Below are positions 18,851 through 27,260 of a stretch of 27,500 nucleotides of DNA, in pieces. The notes under the pieces are model-generated. The model was not told the DNA's origin. It saw only the letters and a program-made list of their open reading frames with translations, and searched no databases. The translations under genes and the position numbers were made by a program. The stretch's first letter is position 1. Every line of letters begins with the position of its first letter. Source of the stretch: Nemertoderma westbladi (Eukaryota > Xenacoelomorpha > Nemertodermatida > Nemertodermatidae); NCBI GenBank assembly GCA_032718475.1, contig JAUCBJ010001752.1, positions 1-27,500 on the forward strand, in the 5' to 3' direction.

Positions 18851-19538
18851 GCGATCGCCGCCGAAACAAAGGATTGTTTGCAGATTTCGTTTCAACACAC
18901 AAAAACTAATTACGTATTTTACTTTTAATTGTTATAATTTAACATTTTTTCAGGGAATATAAGTTGCTCTTCGGTTACCGATCCATCGTTTGCGTGCATA
19001 ACCTAGCTTAGTGCGTTATCTTATTTTGAGTGTAATACTTTTATGCACCATATACTACAGTAATTCTAGTCTAGCCAATTATAATTACAGTATAATATAA
19101 ATGATATAATAATAGCAATTAAAATGAAAAAATTAGAATAATTGAATTATTTACAGATAAAAAACAAATTTATTTTGAAACTAATACAAACCACTTTAAA
19201 TTATGGCCTGGTAAAAATTTACCAAATACTAAGAATATATGTGGCAACTTTGTCAGAAACTACAAGTCGCCGATCAAGTTGCTTCGTGTAAACATGAAGT
19301 TGTTATAAAAAAAACGTTTCCACATTTAAACTGCGGTATTTCATAATGAGTTGTTCCATATTGTTAGATTCAGCCCCTCTGGTAACCTGTTTTTTTGTTA
19401 AAACCTGCTATTGATTACCACTCGATTTGTCCTATCCAATGAATAGTTATTATTAATATTATGACCTTCAACATACAAATTAATGTAATTGTTGCACAAA
19501 GTTAACAGTAAGTTAATTAATTAATAACGGAGAAGTTA
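18851..19538 (+). other. actin 3' UTR and AT-rich intergenic DNA
   Basis: No ORF of interest. The sequence is AT-rich. No perfect AATAAA was seen near the stop; ATTAAA at 19118-19123 is the best poly-A signal candidate, giving a 3' UTR of about 290 nt. The rest, to 19538, holds no recognisable feature. Confidence 0.4.
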
Positions 19539-20128
19539 TCTGTAATTGTCTGGATTAACGGTAAGACCTTTCTTTTTGTAAATTGGAGCGATTATTGCCG
19601 TAGCCCAATCCACTGGAAACTGTCCGGACGATAAGATACAGTAGCATTGAGAGCGGCCCTATTGAAAACGGCGGCCTTTGCATTCCTAATACATCTACAG
19701 TATTCAGACGGGACCCAAGTCAGTAGGTTGAATGATTGTACTGTATGGCTATTTTTCCAGCTGTTTAATAATTTCGGAAGATTACTTTCTTGTCAAAGCA
19801 TTCCTCTGTGTACCAAGGGTAAGATAAGATGAATTTAGCCTTTAATTTGAACAGTTCACTGTAAAAAAGCTACCCGCAACCTCTTGTAGATTAGATAGTC
19901 AACTACTTTAGATGGAGCTGTATCAATTGACCCTGGCTCAAATACACCAGAGCTTAGAGTGTGTCCGCAAATGATTAAATTTGTCCTGTATAACTTTGGA
20001 TAAATGTTCATTTTTAAACTCTTCCCCTCTCTGCTTCTTCCACTTGTATCTAAATTATTTTAGTGGTCACGGGAGTAGTGTCTTGGTCATTTGAAGTAGC
20101 ATTTTCAGATACCCCGTTTTCTTGTTCT
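19539..20128 (-). pseudogene. LINE-C fragment: linker and RT start, degenerate
   Basis: Minus-strand remains of a LINE ORF2. Reading down from 20128, the frame carries LLEQENGVSENATSNDQD and continues, with stops and shifts, through EEFKNEHLSKVIQDKFNHLR. It ends in a clear reverse-transcriptase entry motif, FPVDWATAIIAPIYKKKG (about 19566-19619) followed by NPDNYR. It stops there at about 19539, so the RT core is missing (truncated). The upstream part of the same ORF lies beyond the LINE-B insertion at 24403-24714: the frame continues across LINE-B once one target-duplication copy is removed. Confidence 0.8.
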
Positions 20129-20140
20129 AATAAAAATTCT
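20129..20140 (+). repeat. 12-bp target-site duplication of LINE-B, left copy
   Basis: AATAAAAATTCT, exactly repeated at 24391-24402 after the LINE-B poly-A end. The interrupted LINE-C frame reads on as TVEFLLEQENGV with one copy removed. The first one or two A could belong to the poly-A tail. Confidence 0.85.
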
Positions 20141-20154
20141 TAGTAAGACTTAGT

Positions 20155-20186
20155 GAATTCTTAGAATTCTTGAATTCTAAGAATTC
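20155..20186. repeat. 32-bp near-perfect palindrome at the LINE-B 5' end
   Basis: GAATTCTTAGAATTC (20155-20169), spacer TT, then GAATTCTAAGAATTC (20172-20186): two perfect 15-bp arms starting 14 bp inside LINE-B. It could fold in the RNA 5' end or act as a dimeric protein site; no function is known to me. Confidence 0.9.
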
Positions 20187-20429
20187 TTAGAGAATACTTA
20201 GTAAGAGAGGGTGACTAAATTTTAAGAGTTAATTTACGCATAGCTAACCCTCAGGCATATAATAACTTGTAACTCCACAGATTATTTATTTAGGGGCGAT
20301 ATATTTAAAAAATTTAAGCTGCTAAATAAAGAAACCGGATAAAGAACACAAATAATAAGAGTAATAATAGTAATACATTGTACTCTTTGGTCAGAGACTT
20401 TGATTAAAATTTTAACTTCATCGCCAATT

Positions 20430-21317
20430 ATGGCACAGGATTATATCAATGCAGTTAATGAGGTGCTAGGAATGCTTAGAACTATAAAGGCGAAGAAAAG
20501 TTTTACAAATGAGGAAGAAAGATTATTAATAGAGAACTTAATGGGTATGAACTCAATGTACACCATAGTTACAGGTACGCTCGCTGACACCCGCAAGGAT
20601 CTAATCGATGCAAAGAGTATGCTTCTCGACTTAAATTCGAAAGTAAATGAGCTAACCAAAAGCGACGCCGTGCTCCATGCAGCTAGCTGTATCGAGACTT
20701 CGAAACCTTCTCCCCCTCCCCCCATGACGTTCTCCAAGGTAGTAGTAAACCGACGTGCTCCACCTGTCACCGCGCCGGCTGCAATGCCCAACACCCACGC
20801 TCCGGCAGCTACGGTCTCAAACAGTGCAGGCCCTACACAGGCGATATCCGGTGCCCAGACAGGCGGTCCCCCTCTTCGACGCGGAACGCCGATAACCCGC
20901 GGAACACGGACGGGTGGGACTCTTCAAGCGATCCCACCAAGCCACCAACCGAAAACCGCGGCCCCCAGGAAAACTCATGTTCACGTGGGTCGGCTGCACC
21001 CCAGCGTCAAGGGCCGCGACATTGAGAACTTTCTGAATTCGGAAAATATTCCCTTCGACCAAGTAACCGAAATACCGAGACATCCGGAGTCCCCATACCA
21101 AAGCTTTCATGTAACGGCTGACCAAGTACACCGAGAAACCCTAATGGACCCAACGATTTGGGAAACCGGTATCACCGTGCGAAATTACCGACTCTCTGGC
21201 GCGGAACGGGAGTCTCTGGGTTTGAAACCGAGAGGACGGCGTTTGGAACCCGGTAGCATCCCGCCCGATGGAACATCGCGCGCTGGGATCATAGACCTTT
21301 CGGAAACATTAGATTGA
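20430..21317 (+). CDS. LINE-B ORF1: coiled-coil and RRM-like RNA-binding protein
   Basis: 295 aa from the ATG at 20430 (the frame is open further up but only from a non-ATG codon). Residues about 10-90 are helical and heptad-like (LADTRKDLIDAKSMLLDLNS), a likely coiled coil for trimerisation. Residues 95-190 are a Pro/Ala/Thr-rich linker. Residues about 195-265 are RRM-like: HVHVGRLHPSVKGRDIENFL, then QSFHVTADQV and TGITVRNYRLSG. In LINEs such proteins bind their own RNA and chaperone annealing. No CCHC knuckles are present. It ends in UGA at 21315-21317, directly in frame with ORF2, with no base between. Confidence 0.85.
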   Translation: MAQDYINAVNEVLGMLRTIKAKKSFTNEEERLLIENLMGMNSMYTIVTGTLADTRKDLIDAKSMLLDLNSKVNELTKSDAVLHAASCIETSKPSPPPPMTFSKVVVNRRAPPVTAPAAMPNTHAPAATVSNSAGPTQAISGAQTGGPPLRRGTPITRGTRTGGTLQAIPPSHQPKTAAPRKTHVHVGRLHPSVKGRDIENFLNSENIPFDQVTEIPRHPESPYQSFHVTADQVHRETLMDPTIWETGITVRNYRLSGAERESLGLKPRGRRLEPGSIPPDGTSRAGIIDLSETLD

Positions 21318-21364
21318 CATACAGAAGCTGCGTGCCGGCCCCCCGGCCCCCAGACAAATGACTC
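21315..21364 (+). promoter_or_regulatory. UGA junction with downstream GC hairpin
   Basis: The ORF1 UGA is followed by C, the fourth base most often linked with leaky UGA. Sixteen nt later a GC stem GCCGG (21334-21338), loop CCCC, CCGGC (21343-21347) could form. ORF2 continues in the same frame with no stop. This resembles stop-readthrough signals, but readthrough is inferred and not shown. Confidence 0.45.
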
Positions 21365-24059
21365 ACCGCCCACAATAAATAAAGACTCTATCTCACTCTA
21401 TCCACTCAGGCTCCCTGTTACAAACATAAAAACAAAAATTTCCCTCTGGAATGTAGAGGGGTTTAATTACATAAATGAAAATCTGACTGAAGGCGAATTA
21501 TTTCTGGATAGTGACATTCTGCTCCTAAATGAAACTTTTGTAACTTATACAATGGTGAATAATAGTGGATACCACACCTATGTACAACCAGCACATCAAA
21601 CAGCAAATGGGAGACCATCGGGAGGCCTAATGGTGTTAATCAGGCCGCACTTAAAACCTAAGCTAATTGCAAAAACGGAAAATTATATTGTAGCAAAGAT
21701 AATGGCAGCTTTTGTCCTACTTTTCTACTTCACGCCGGAAACAACAGTCGCTGATATAGTTCTATATGTGACTGAAGCGCTGACACACACTCAGGATAAT
21801 AACATTATAATTATTGGAGGCGACTTCAACTGCAGGTTAGACAAGGGGGTACGTGGCGAGAAGCTCACGGAAAACATGTCTGAAATGGGCTTCCTAAGAA
21901 TTCCATTTATTGAAGAAATGCCCAAGACTTACATATCCCCGCAGGGAGAGAGTACAATTGATATATTCTTTGTCAAATACCCTGGACCTTTCCCAAGAAA
22001 ATTACCCTCTGTGTCTATAGTCAATAACCCAGTACGTAAACACCAACGTATCATTACAACAATTAATTTACCCAACTCAACCATGACAAACGGGCAAACC
22101 CAGAGGCCAACTCCGTGTAACAGGGAAATAAACCTAGGGTTTCTACAACACCACCTATCGTTGGCCCCTATCGAACTATTGGAATGTCAGACTGACATAA
22201 ATCTTGCCACAACTACTGTAATTGATGCATTAACCGGCTCCTCCATCCCGCGTAACAACTTTAGATCGTCTGGAAAACCTTGGTTCGACTCTGACTGTCG
22301 CACATTGAAATATAAAGTAGTGGAAGCTATGAAAAAGCGAGGTGATACTGAGGCAAACCCGAGATTGTTTTGGGACATCCGCCGCCAATATAAACTCTTG
22401 GTTAAGGGTAAAAAACGGGACTATGAAGAAGCTAAATTATTAAAACGAATTAATGACTCTGAAGTTAATCCATGGTGTATATTTAATGAAAGGAAAAGCA
22501 GAGATATTGCCCCAATTTCAGCCGATGTATTTCAATCCCACTTCAAATCCTTACTTGGGACTGACAACAAACCACCAAACTGCCCTGAGATACCAGAAAC
22601 CAACGAAAGTGAAAGGAATTCTCAACAATGGTACAATAACCCAATAGAAAACGAAGAAATAATTAACTCATTTAACGCAGCCTCAACCAAGAAAGCGTCT
22701 GGCATCGATGGAATTTACTACGAGCACTTAAAGAAGGGATTACCAGTATTACTTGTATATCTATCACTAATATATAACCTCTGCATTAATATCGGTAAAA
22801 TACCGACTATTTGGCGGGAGAGTATAATAAAGGTCCTTTACAAAGGGAAAGGTTTAATTACGGAGCCAGACAACTACCGAGGAATAGCACTTATACCTGT
22901 AATGTTAAAGATCCTCACAGCCATCCTTAGTAAACGAATACGATTATTTCTTTCATATGTGATCCCACCCGAACAATACGGCTTTCAACCGGGAAAGTCT
23001 ACATTACAGGCCTTGAACAAGTTTCTAAACGACATCAGCGAGGCGCTCCAATCAAGTAATCGCAGCGATCGCATAGTCTATGCCCTATTTATAGACTTTA
23101 AAAAAGCCTTTGATATGGTGAGCCGTGCCAAACTACTCTACAAAATAAACATATTAGGGATAAAAGGTAAAACATTCGACTTAATAAAGGACCTTTTTCA
23201 CAACTACATAAGGATATTCGATGGGTTAAGTTTATCGGATCCAATACGACAACTGCGTGGCGTTTTACAGGGTGACTGTCTGTCTCCATTACTTTTCATT
23301 CTATTCATTTCTGACCTCGCAACCGCACTAAGAAACATCTGTCACTTAATAAAGTTCATATTTTTCGCTGACGACCTGGTAATATATTCACGGAATAGGG
23401 ACACTATACAACTCAGCTTAGACAATATACATCAATGGTGCCTATCTAACGGAATGCAACTCAATCTCGTCAAGACCAAAATAGTTAAATTTAGAAAAGG
23501 TGGACGTCTCTCAAAACACGATACCTTCACATACAATGGAAAACCGGTGAAGCTCTCCAATGAATACGTATACCTCGGGTTAACAATCCAATCTAGTCTA
23601 TGCTTCACTAACCATATCCAAACAAAAAAACTAAAAGCATTCAAACTTATCGGCTCTTTTCGACATCTGCAATTACTTTCAGTATCCACAGCAATGGCAA
23701 TTTTCCAAGGAAAAATATCCCCTATGGTTCTTTATGCATTCTCATCGTATTCAAGATATCTCAAACTTCAACACCTAAAAGAACTTGATAAAATAAAATC
23801 AACATATGTTAAACGTGTTCTAGGGCTACACAAGTATGCGTCATCAACGCTTGCACTACACATAATTGGCGGAAATACGATGGTTGAAGACATTCTAGAA
23901 CGCTCCCCTCAAACCATTTTACAACCAGAAGTTCTAGAACAGTATCGGGCCTTTCGAACGAAAGAAATACTCATTTTGAATCGCAGGGATACGCCAATGG
24001 CCCGGCGTTTACATCAACTACTTGGCGAGCGCCAGGCCAAAAATACCGTCACGTTATAA
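21318..24059 (+). CDS. LINE-B ORF2: endonuclease and reverse transcriptase (frameshifted end)
   Basis: 913 codons open from just after the ORF1 UGA. No ATG occurs until 21552, yet the endonuclease clearly starts earlier: KISLWNVEGFNYINENLTEG (from about 21429) and DILLLNETF carry the conserved Asn and Glu. So 21552 is not the true start. Other endonuclease motifs are GGDFNCR and STIDIFF. The final S-D-H motif reads VRKHQRI, keeping His but not Asp. Reverse transcriptase follows: VLYKGKG, DNYRGIALIPVMLKIL, YGFQPGKST, ALFIDFKKAFDM, GVLQGDCLSPLLFILFI, and FFADDLVIYS (FADD at 23364-23375). The frame ends at TAA 24057-24059, after a frameshift in an A-run near 24040; the true C-terminus is the next entry. 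Confidence 0.88.
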   Translation, partial: HTEAACRPPGPQTNDSPPTINKDSISLYPLRLPVTNIKTKISLWNVEGFNYINENLTEGELFLDSDILLLNETFVTYTMVNNSGYHTYVQPAHQTANGRPSGGLMVLIRPHLKPKLIAKTENYIVAKIMAAFVLLFYFTPETTVADIVLYVTEALTHTQDNNIIIIGGDFNCRLDKGVRGEKLTENMSEMGFLRIPFIEEMPKTYISPQGESTIDIFFVKYPGPFPRKLPSVSIVNNPVRKHQRIITTINLPNSTMTNGQTQRPTPCNREINLGFLQHHLSLAPIELLECQTDINLATTTVIDALTGSSIPRNNFRSSGKPWFDSDCRTLKYKVVEAMKKRGDTEANPRLFWDIRRQYKLLVKGKKRDYEEAKLLKRINDSEVNPWCIFNERKSRDIAPISADVFQSHFKSLLGTDNKPPNCPEIPETNESERNSQQWYNNPIENEEIINSFNAASTKKASGIDGIYYEHLKKGLPVLLVYLSLIYNLCINIGKIPTIWRESIIKVLYKGKGLITEPDNYRGIALIPVMLKILTAILSKRIRLFLSYVIPPEQYGFQPGKSTLQALNKFLNDISEALQSSNRSDRIVYALFIDFKKAFDMVSRAKLLYKINILGIKGKTFDLIKDLFHNYIRIFDGLSLSDPIRQLRGVLQGDCLSPLLFILFISDLATALRNICHLIKFIFFADDLVIYSRNRDTIQLSLDNIHQWCLSNGMQLNLVKTKIVKFRKGGRLSKHDTFTYNGKPVKLSNEYVYLGLTIQSSLCFTNHIQTKKLKAFKLIGSFRHLQLLSVSTAMAIFQGKISPMVLYAFSSYSRYLKLQHLKELDKIKSTYVKRVLGLHKYASSTLALHIIGGNTMVEDILERSPQTILQPEVLEQYRAFRTKEILILNRRDTPMARRLHQLLGERQAKNTVTL

Positions 24060-24229
24060 CCCGCGCTACCTGTCATGGATTTCACAATAAATTGTGTGAA
24101 AATAAAACACCCTTCCATACGCTCACAACAGACTGCACCTGTCGGTTTTGCGGAGGGTGCTGCAGCGACCGATTACATGTTTTTAGCTGTCAATCATCCC
24201 CAACTACGGCCAAACTAGCATCTGGCTAA
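24041..24229 (+). pseudogene. LINE-B ORF2 C-terminus with zinc knuckle, shifted frame
   Basis: After AAAAA at 24039-24043 the coding sense moves to another frame (one base lost or gained) and reads KYRHVITRATCHGFHNKLCE, then TDCTCRFCGGCCSD, LHVFSC and a stop at 24227-24229. This C-x2-C...H-x4-C knuckle behind an ITxxxxHGxF-like stretch is the usual LINE ORF2 C-terminus in I/R1/Jockey-like groups. So the gene is only one indel away from full length in this part. Confidence 0.75.
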
Positions 24230-24390
24230 ATGAACGGTCTTTCTTCTTTTTAAGTAATGTATTATACATAATATTAATATTTAGTTAATTACAAATTACA
24301 CTTTTACTATGCTAGATTTTAATGTTAATGTATTATTATTAATATACTTTCCTTTTACCCCGGTTGGGGGTGTTGATTCAAAAAAAAAAA

Positions 24391-24402
24391 AATAAAAATT
24401 CT
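24391..24402 (+). repeat. 12-bp target-site duplication of LINE-B, right copy
   Basis: AATAAAAATTCT, the same as 20129-20140, directly after the poly-A end of LINE-B. Confidence 0.85.
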
Positions 24403-24714
24403 ACTGTTAAAATGACATGGGGACTAAATAAGTTTGGATCAACCACATAAAAATTAGAACATTTTTGGAGGAGGCTGGCACCAGTGAGTATATAGTCTAC
24501 TGCTGAAGTTTTGATTCCTCTAGCATTGGCGGCAAGAAAAGGATACTTACCCACACCCGCATCACGCACTACCCTACCATTTAGAATTATTGTTCTTGTA
24601 TTTTTACAAAAATTTAACAGCATTTTGACATGATTATTTTTAACCCCATCCTGGTTAGCTGTTAGCTTAATAATTTCACATTTGCCAATCCAATCGCCAT
24701 TGCTGTCATCTCAT
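24403..24714 (-). pseudogene. LINE-C fragment: C-terminal half of APE endonuclease
   Basis: On the minus strand, an open frame at 24378-24623 and its upstream continuation read HVKMLLNFCKNTRTIILNGR, VVRDAGVGKYPF, SAVDYILTGASLLQKC, NFYVVDPNLFSPHVILTVEF. This is the second half of an APE-type LINE endonuclease: the NGR and G-V-G-x-Y/F-T-like block, the catalytic S-x-x-D-Y segment, and the S-D-H position here SPH. The N-terminal half lies beyond the hAT-like insertion at 26983-27260, and the downstream linker and RT lie beyond LINE-B at 19539-20128. Confidence 0.85.
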
Positions 24715-24775
24715 CAGAGGCGTAGCGAGCCCTTCTGGTGCCCAGGGGAGTAAAGCTGAGATAGCGCACGCCGGT

Positions 24776-24982
24776 GTCGTCGCGTTTCGGAAACAGTCGC
24801 ATTTCGGCAATAAAAGTTGAGTTTCGGCAAAAAAGATACGTTTCGGCAAAAAAAAAGTCGCGTTTCGGCAACACGATGCAATTCGGCAAATAAGTTGCGT
24901 TTCGGCAAAGAGTTGCGTTTCGGCAACAGTCGCGATTCGACAAAAAAGTTGCGTTTCGGCAAAAAGTTGCGTTTCGGCAAAA
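24776..24982 (+). repeat. subterminal minisatellite, left array of the hAT-like element
   Basis: About 11 irregular copies of a unit near GTTGCGTTTCGGCAAAAA, with variable A-run length and GTCGCGTTTCGG variants. Confidence 0.9.
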
Positions 24983-25522
24983 TTGTTTCTTTATTGCAGG
25001 ATAATACACTATACTATCAACAATACAAGTAAAATGAAAAGTGAAACAAGCAGGACATTATAAATATACAACACAATAGCACTTTCGTTCGTTAGTTGCA
25101 ATGCTAATAAAAGTTTAACTTCCCTGCCCTGGAATAGTGTTGTAAAGGATACTCTGTACGTCGTCGTGTTAACATGAATTTTGGTGAGGCCCAGAAAGTC
25201 CCAAGTAAGAGGCCTTCTGGGCAGCTTCGTACAATTAAAGATGGTGATATAAATATTGTGTACAGATGGGGACTTAAGAAAATACACGGTGGAGTAGAGT
25301 ACCGCGCCTGTGTGCCCATTGCAGGAAAGTAAAAGAGGCCGCTTTCCTAAAACGTAAAGATTTTGTAAAATAGCAGTTTCCTGTTGCATTTATTGTTACA
25401 TAAATTATAAATTTCGTAACGGTAGTTCAATTCAAAACTTAAATAATGCACTAAAATTAAACTGCACAGCACAATTGAACATAATAAATCAAAACCAAAT
25501 AAATACATTACAGTACGTGCTA

Positions 25523-25848
25523 ATTTACGTGAACAATAATGGAAGAATCCTATTTTTTTTATTTACGTGAACAATAATGGAAGAATCCTATCTTATAATA
25601 TTTTTTTTATTTACGTGAACAATAATGGAAGAATCCTATCTTATAATATTTTTTTTATTTACGTGAACAATAATGGAAGAATCCTATCTTATAATATTTT
25701 TTTTATTTACGTGAACAATAATGGAAGAATCCTATCTTATAATATTTTTTTTATTTACGTGAACAATAATGGAAGAATCCTATCTTATAATATTTTTTTT
25801 ATTTACGTGAACAATAATGGAAGAATCCTATCTTATAATATTTTACTT
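25523..25848 (+). repeat. 48-bp tandem repeat inside the hAT-like element
   Basis: Units beginning ATTTACGTGAACAATAATGG start at 25523, 25561, 25609, 25657, 25705, 25753 and 25801. The first is 10 bp short (38 bp); the rest are exactly 48 bp apart and almost identical. The 16-codon period makes a repetitive ORF that I do not treat as a gene. Confidence 0.95.
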
Positions 25849-26255
25849 AGAATAATACCCGGTATATATTGATTTGCATATAAAAAAAGGTGAAAGGTAC
25901 AGTAACTCCTTGTTTATTTGTTTACTACTGTAAGTGTACATACAGTATGTAACGGTAACTAGGGAGGGGTGCACCACGTGTACTTTTACTTTATTCTAAT
26001 TATAAAAATTTATTAAAAACGAATGGCAATGAGATGTCTATTTATTTACTTGAATTAATCTTGTCTAGAAAGGTGAATTAAATTTCGAAAAATAAATTAA
26101 TCAATCGAATAAGATTAATTAAAATATAAAAAAAATTGAATATTTGCCCCTTTCCGCAAGCTGAAACTTGTCAGATATAGAACACATCCTGTGTCATTGT
26201 GGGGTCTGTAAAAGGTTATCCATAATAATAATAAACAGTTAGCCTATCCAGTCTG

Positions 26256-26268
26256 CCGCTAGAGGGCG
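26256..26268 (+). promoter_or_regulatory. CTCF-like motif
   Basis: CCGCTAGAGGGCG fits the general CTCF core pattern (CC-x-S-Y-A-G-R-K-G-G-C). It is a sequence match only; the word also occurs in many repeat families. Confidence 0.25.
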
Positions 26269-26520
26269 AAGTGTATGTAAGTGATAACCTTCCGCATTTC
26301 CTTGATCTTAATCTGTTTAAACTGAATCTTGGAATATATTTAAGGGACAACTGGCAACCAAATCGTCCCTTGGCGATTTGGTTGTGCGAAATTAATTCCA
26401 TACAATTAAATAAAATAATATTAGTACTGTACCACCAACCTTGCATAATTGACATAAAGAAGACCATTACAAATTTTGAATTCAACCCCGATCTAACATC
26501 TAGGAATTAATTGTTATCTT

Positions 26521-26645
26521 TTGCCGAAACGCAACTTTTTGCCGAATCGCAACTTTTTCCCGAATTGCGACTGTTGCCGAATCGCGACTTTTTTTTGCCG
26601 AAACGCAACTTTTTTGCCGAAACGCGACTGTTGCCGAAACGCGAT
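26521..26645 (-). repeat. subterminal minisatellite, right array of the hAT-like element
   Basis: About 7 copies of the same unit as 24776-24982 in the opposite orientation (TTGCCGAAACGCAACTTTT and variants), followed by a C19 tract at 26652-26670. A second C17 tract lies at 26951-26967, just inside the right terminal repeat. Confidence 0.9.
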
Positions 26646-26982
26646 GTAACACCCCCCCCCCCCCCCCCCCACCTTCAATAATTTTAACTTTTCTTTTATG
26701 ACGTTGTTTTCTTAAATATTATATATCTAACAGTATACTGTATAACTATATAAAATCGATTTTACACAAGTTTGATATACAGTAGAATGGTGACCGAAGC
26801 GAGCAGATACATTTTTCCACATTTTCGTTTCTGTTTTATGTCCTGTAATTTATACTGTATTACAATCCCTGAATTTTCACTGATTTGTCCTATTTTTACA
26901 AGAATTCGCTGACATTTCAGCGCTCCTGGGCGACTGCGCCCGGGGAACGTCCCCCCCCCCCCCCCCCGTCGCTACGCCTCTG

Positions 26983-27260
26983 CATGTCAAACATACTCAG
27001 ATAGTAATAAATAGTCAAGTTCATCGGAACTGGAAAAAGTTTCGTTAAATATAAAATCCATGTCTGTTGCAGTTCTTGTGTCCTGTTCATGTTCCTGTGT
27101 CAGTTGCATTTAGATCACCAATAACTAAAATTTCCCTACCTTCACCATATTGCGCGATCCCATTTTCAAGTGCTGTAAATAACTAAATAATAGTATCCAT
27201 AGCGTGACAACAAAGTGCGGGGAATTCGCCAAGACGATGAATGTGGTCACAGATTGACGC
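26983..27260 (-). pseudogene. LINE-C fragment: middle of APE endonuclease
   Basis: On the minus strand: LENGIAQYGEGREILVIGDL, then NA, with the GDLNA catalytic motif at about 27105-27119, then, after stops or a shift, TDMDFIFNETFSSSDELDYL up to the hAT-like border. The G-D-x-N-A motif is the hallmark of APE endonucleases. Frame breaks show that it is an old copy. The fragment may extend past 27260, but I could not recognise the endonuclease N-terminus there. Confidence 0.75.

Larger units (their letters stand above)
20141..24390 (+). mobile_element. LINE-B: non-LTR retrotransposon inserted in LINE-C
   Basis: A 4.25-kb LINE flanked by a 12-bp duplication. It has a 5' UTR of 289 nt, ORF1 (20430-21317), ORF2 in the same frame after one UGA (21318 on, frameshift near 24040, end 24229), a 3' UTR of 160 nt and a poly-A end (24380-24390). 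The APE endonuclease, RT and C-terminal zinc-knuckle layout is that of I/R1/Jockey-like LINEs. Only two lesions are seen across the ORFs, so it is fairly young. It inserted in the opposite orientation to its host element LINE-C. Confidence 0.9.
24715..26982. mobile_element. hAT-like non-autonomous DNA transposon with inverted minisatellite arrays
   Basis: Perfect 14-bp terminal inverted repeats CAGAGGCGTAGCGA (24715-24728) and its complement (26969-26982). The flanking octamers CATCTCAT (24707-24714) and CATGTCAA (26983-26990) match at 6 of 8 positions, as expected for an aged 8-bp hAT target duplication. The CAGRGGCGTAG-type end is typical of hAT elements. Just inside the ends lie inverted arrays of an approximately 18-bp unit (24776-24982 forward, 26521-26645 reverse). 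The interior is AT-rich and holds a 48-bp tandem array. No transposase is seen, so it must have been moved in trans. It is inserted in the LINE-C endonuclease. Confidence 0.8.

Noticed and set aside
25009-25389. 126-codon minus-strand ORF as a transposase remnant
   Set aside because: No hAT transposase motif or other recognisable domain, and no ATG-supported reading beyond chance in AT-rich DNA.
25523-25848. CRISPR-like array
   Set aside because: The 48-bp units directly abut one another with no unique spacers, in a eukaryotic transposon. It is a plain tandem repeat.
25567-25872. 101-codon ORF with NNNGRILSYNIFFIYV repeats
   Set aside because: Produced by the 48-bp period; no sequence outside the repeat supports a protein.
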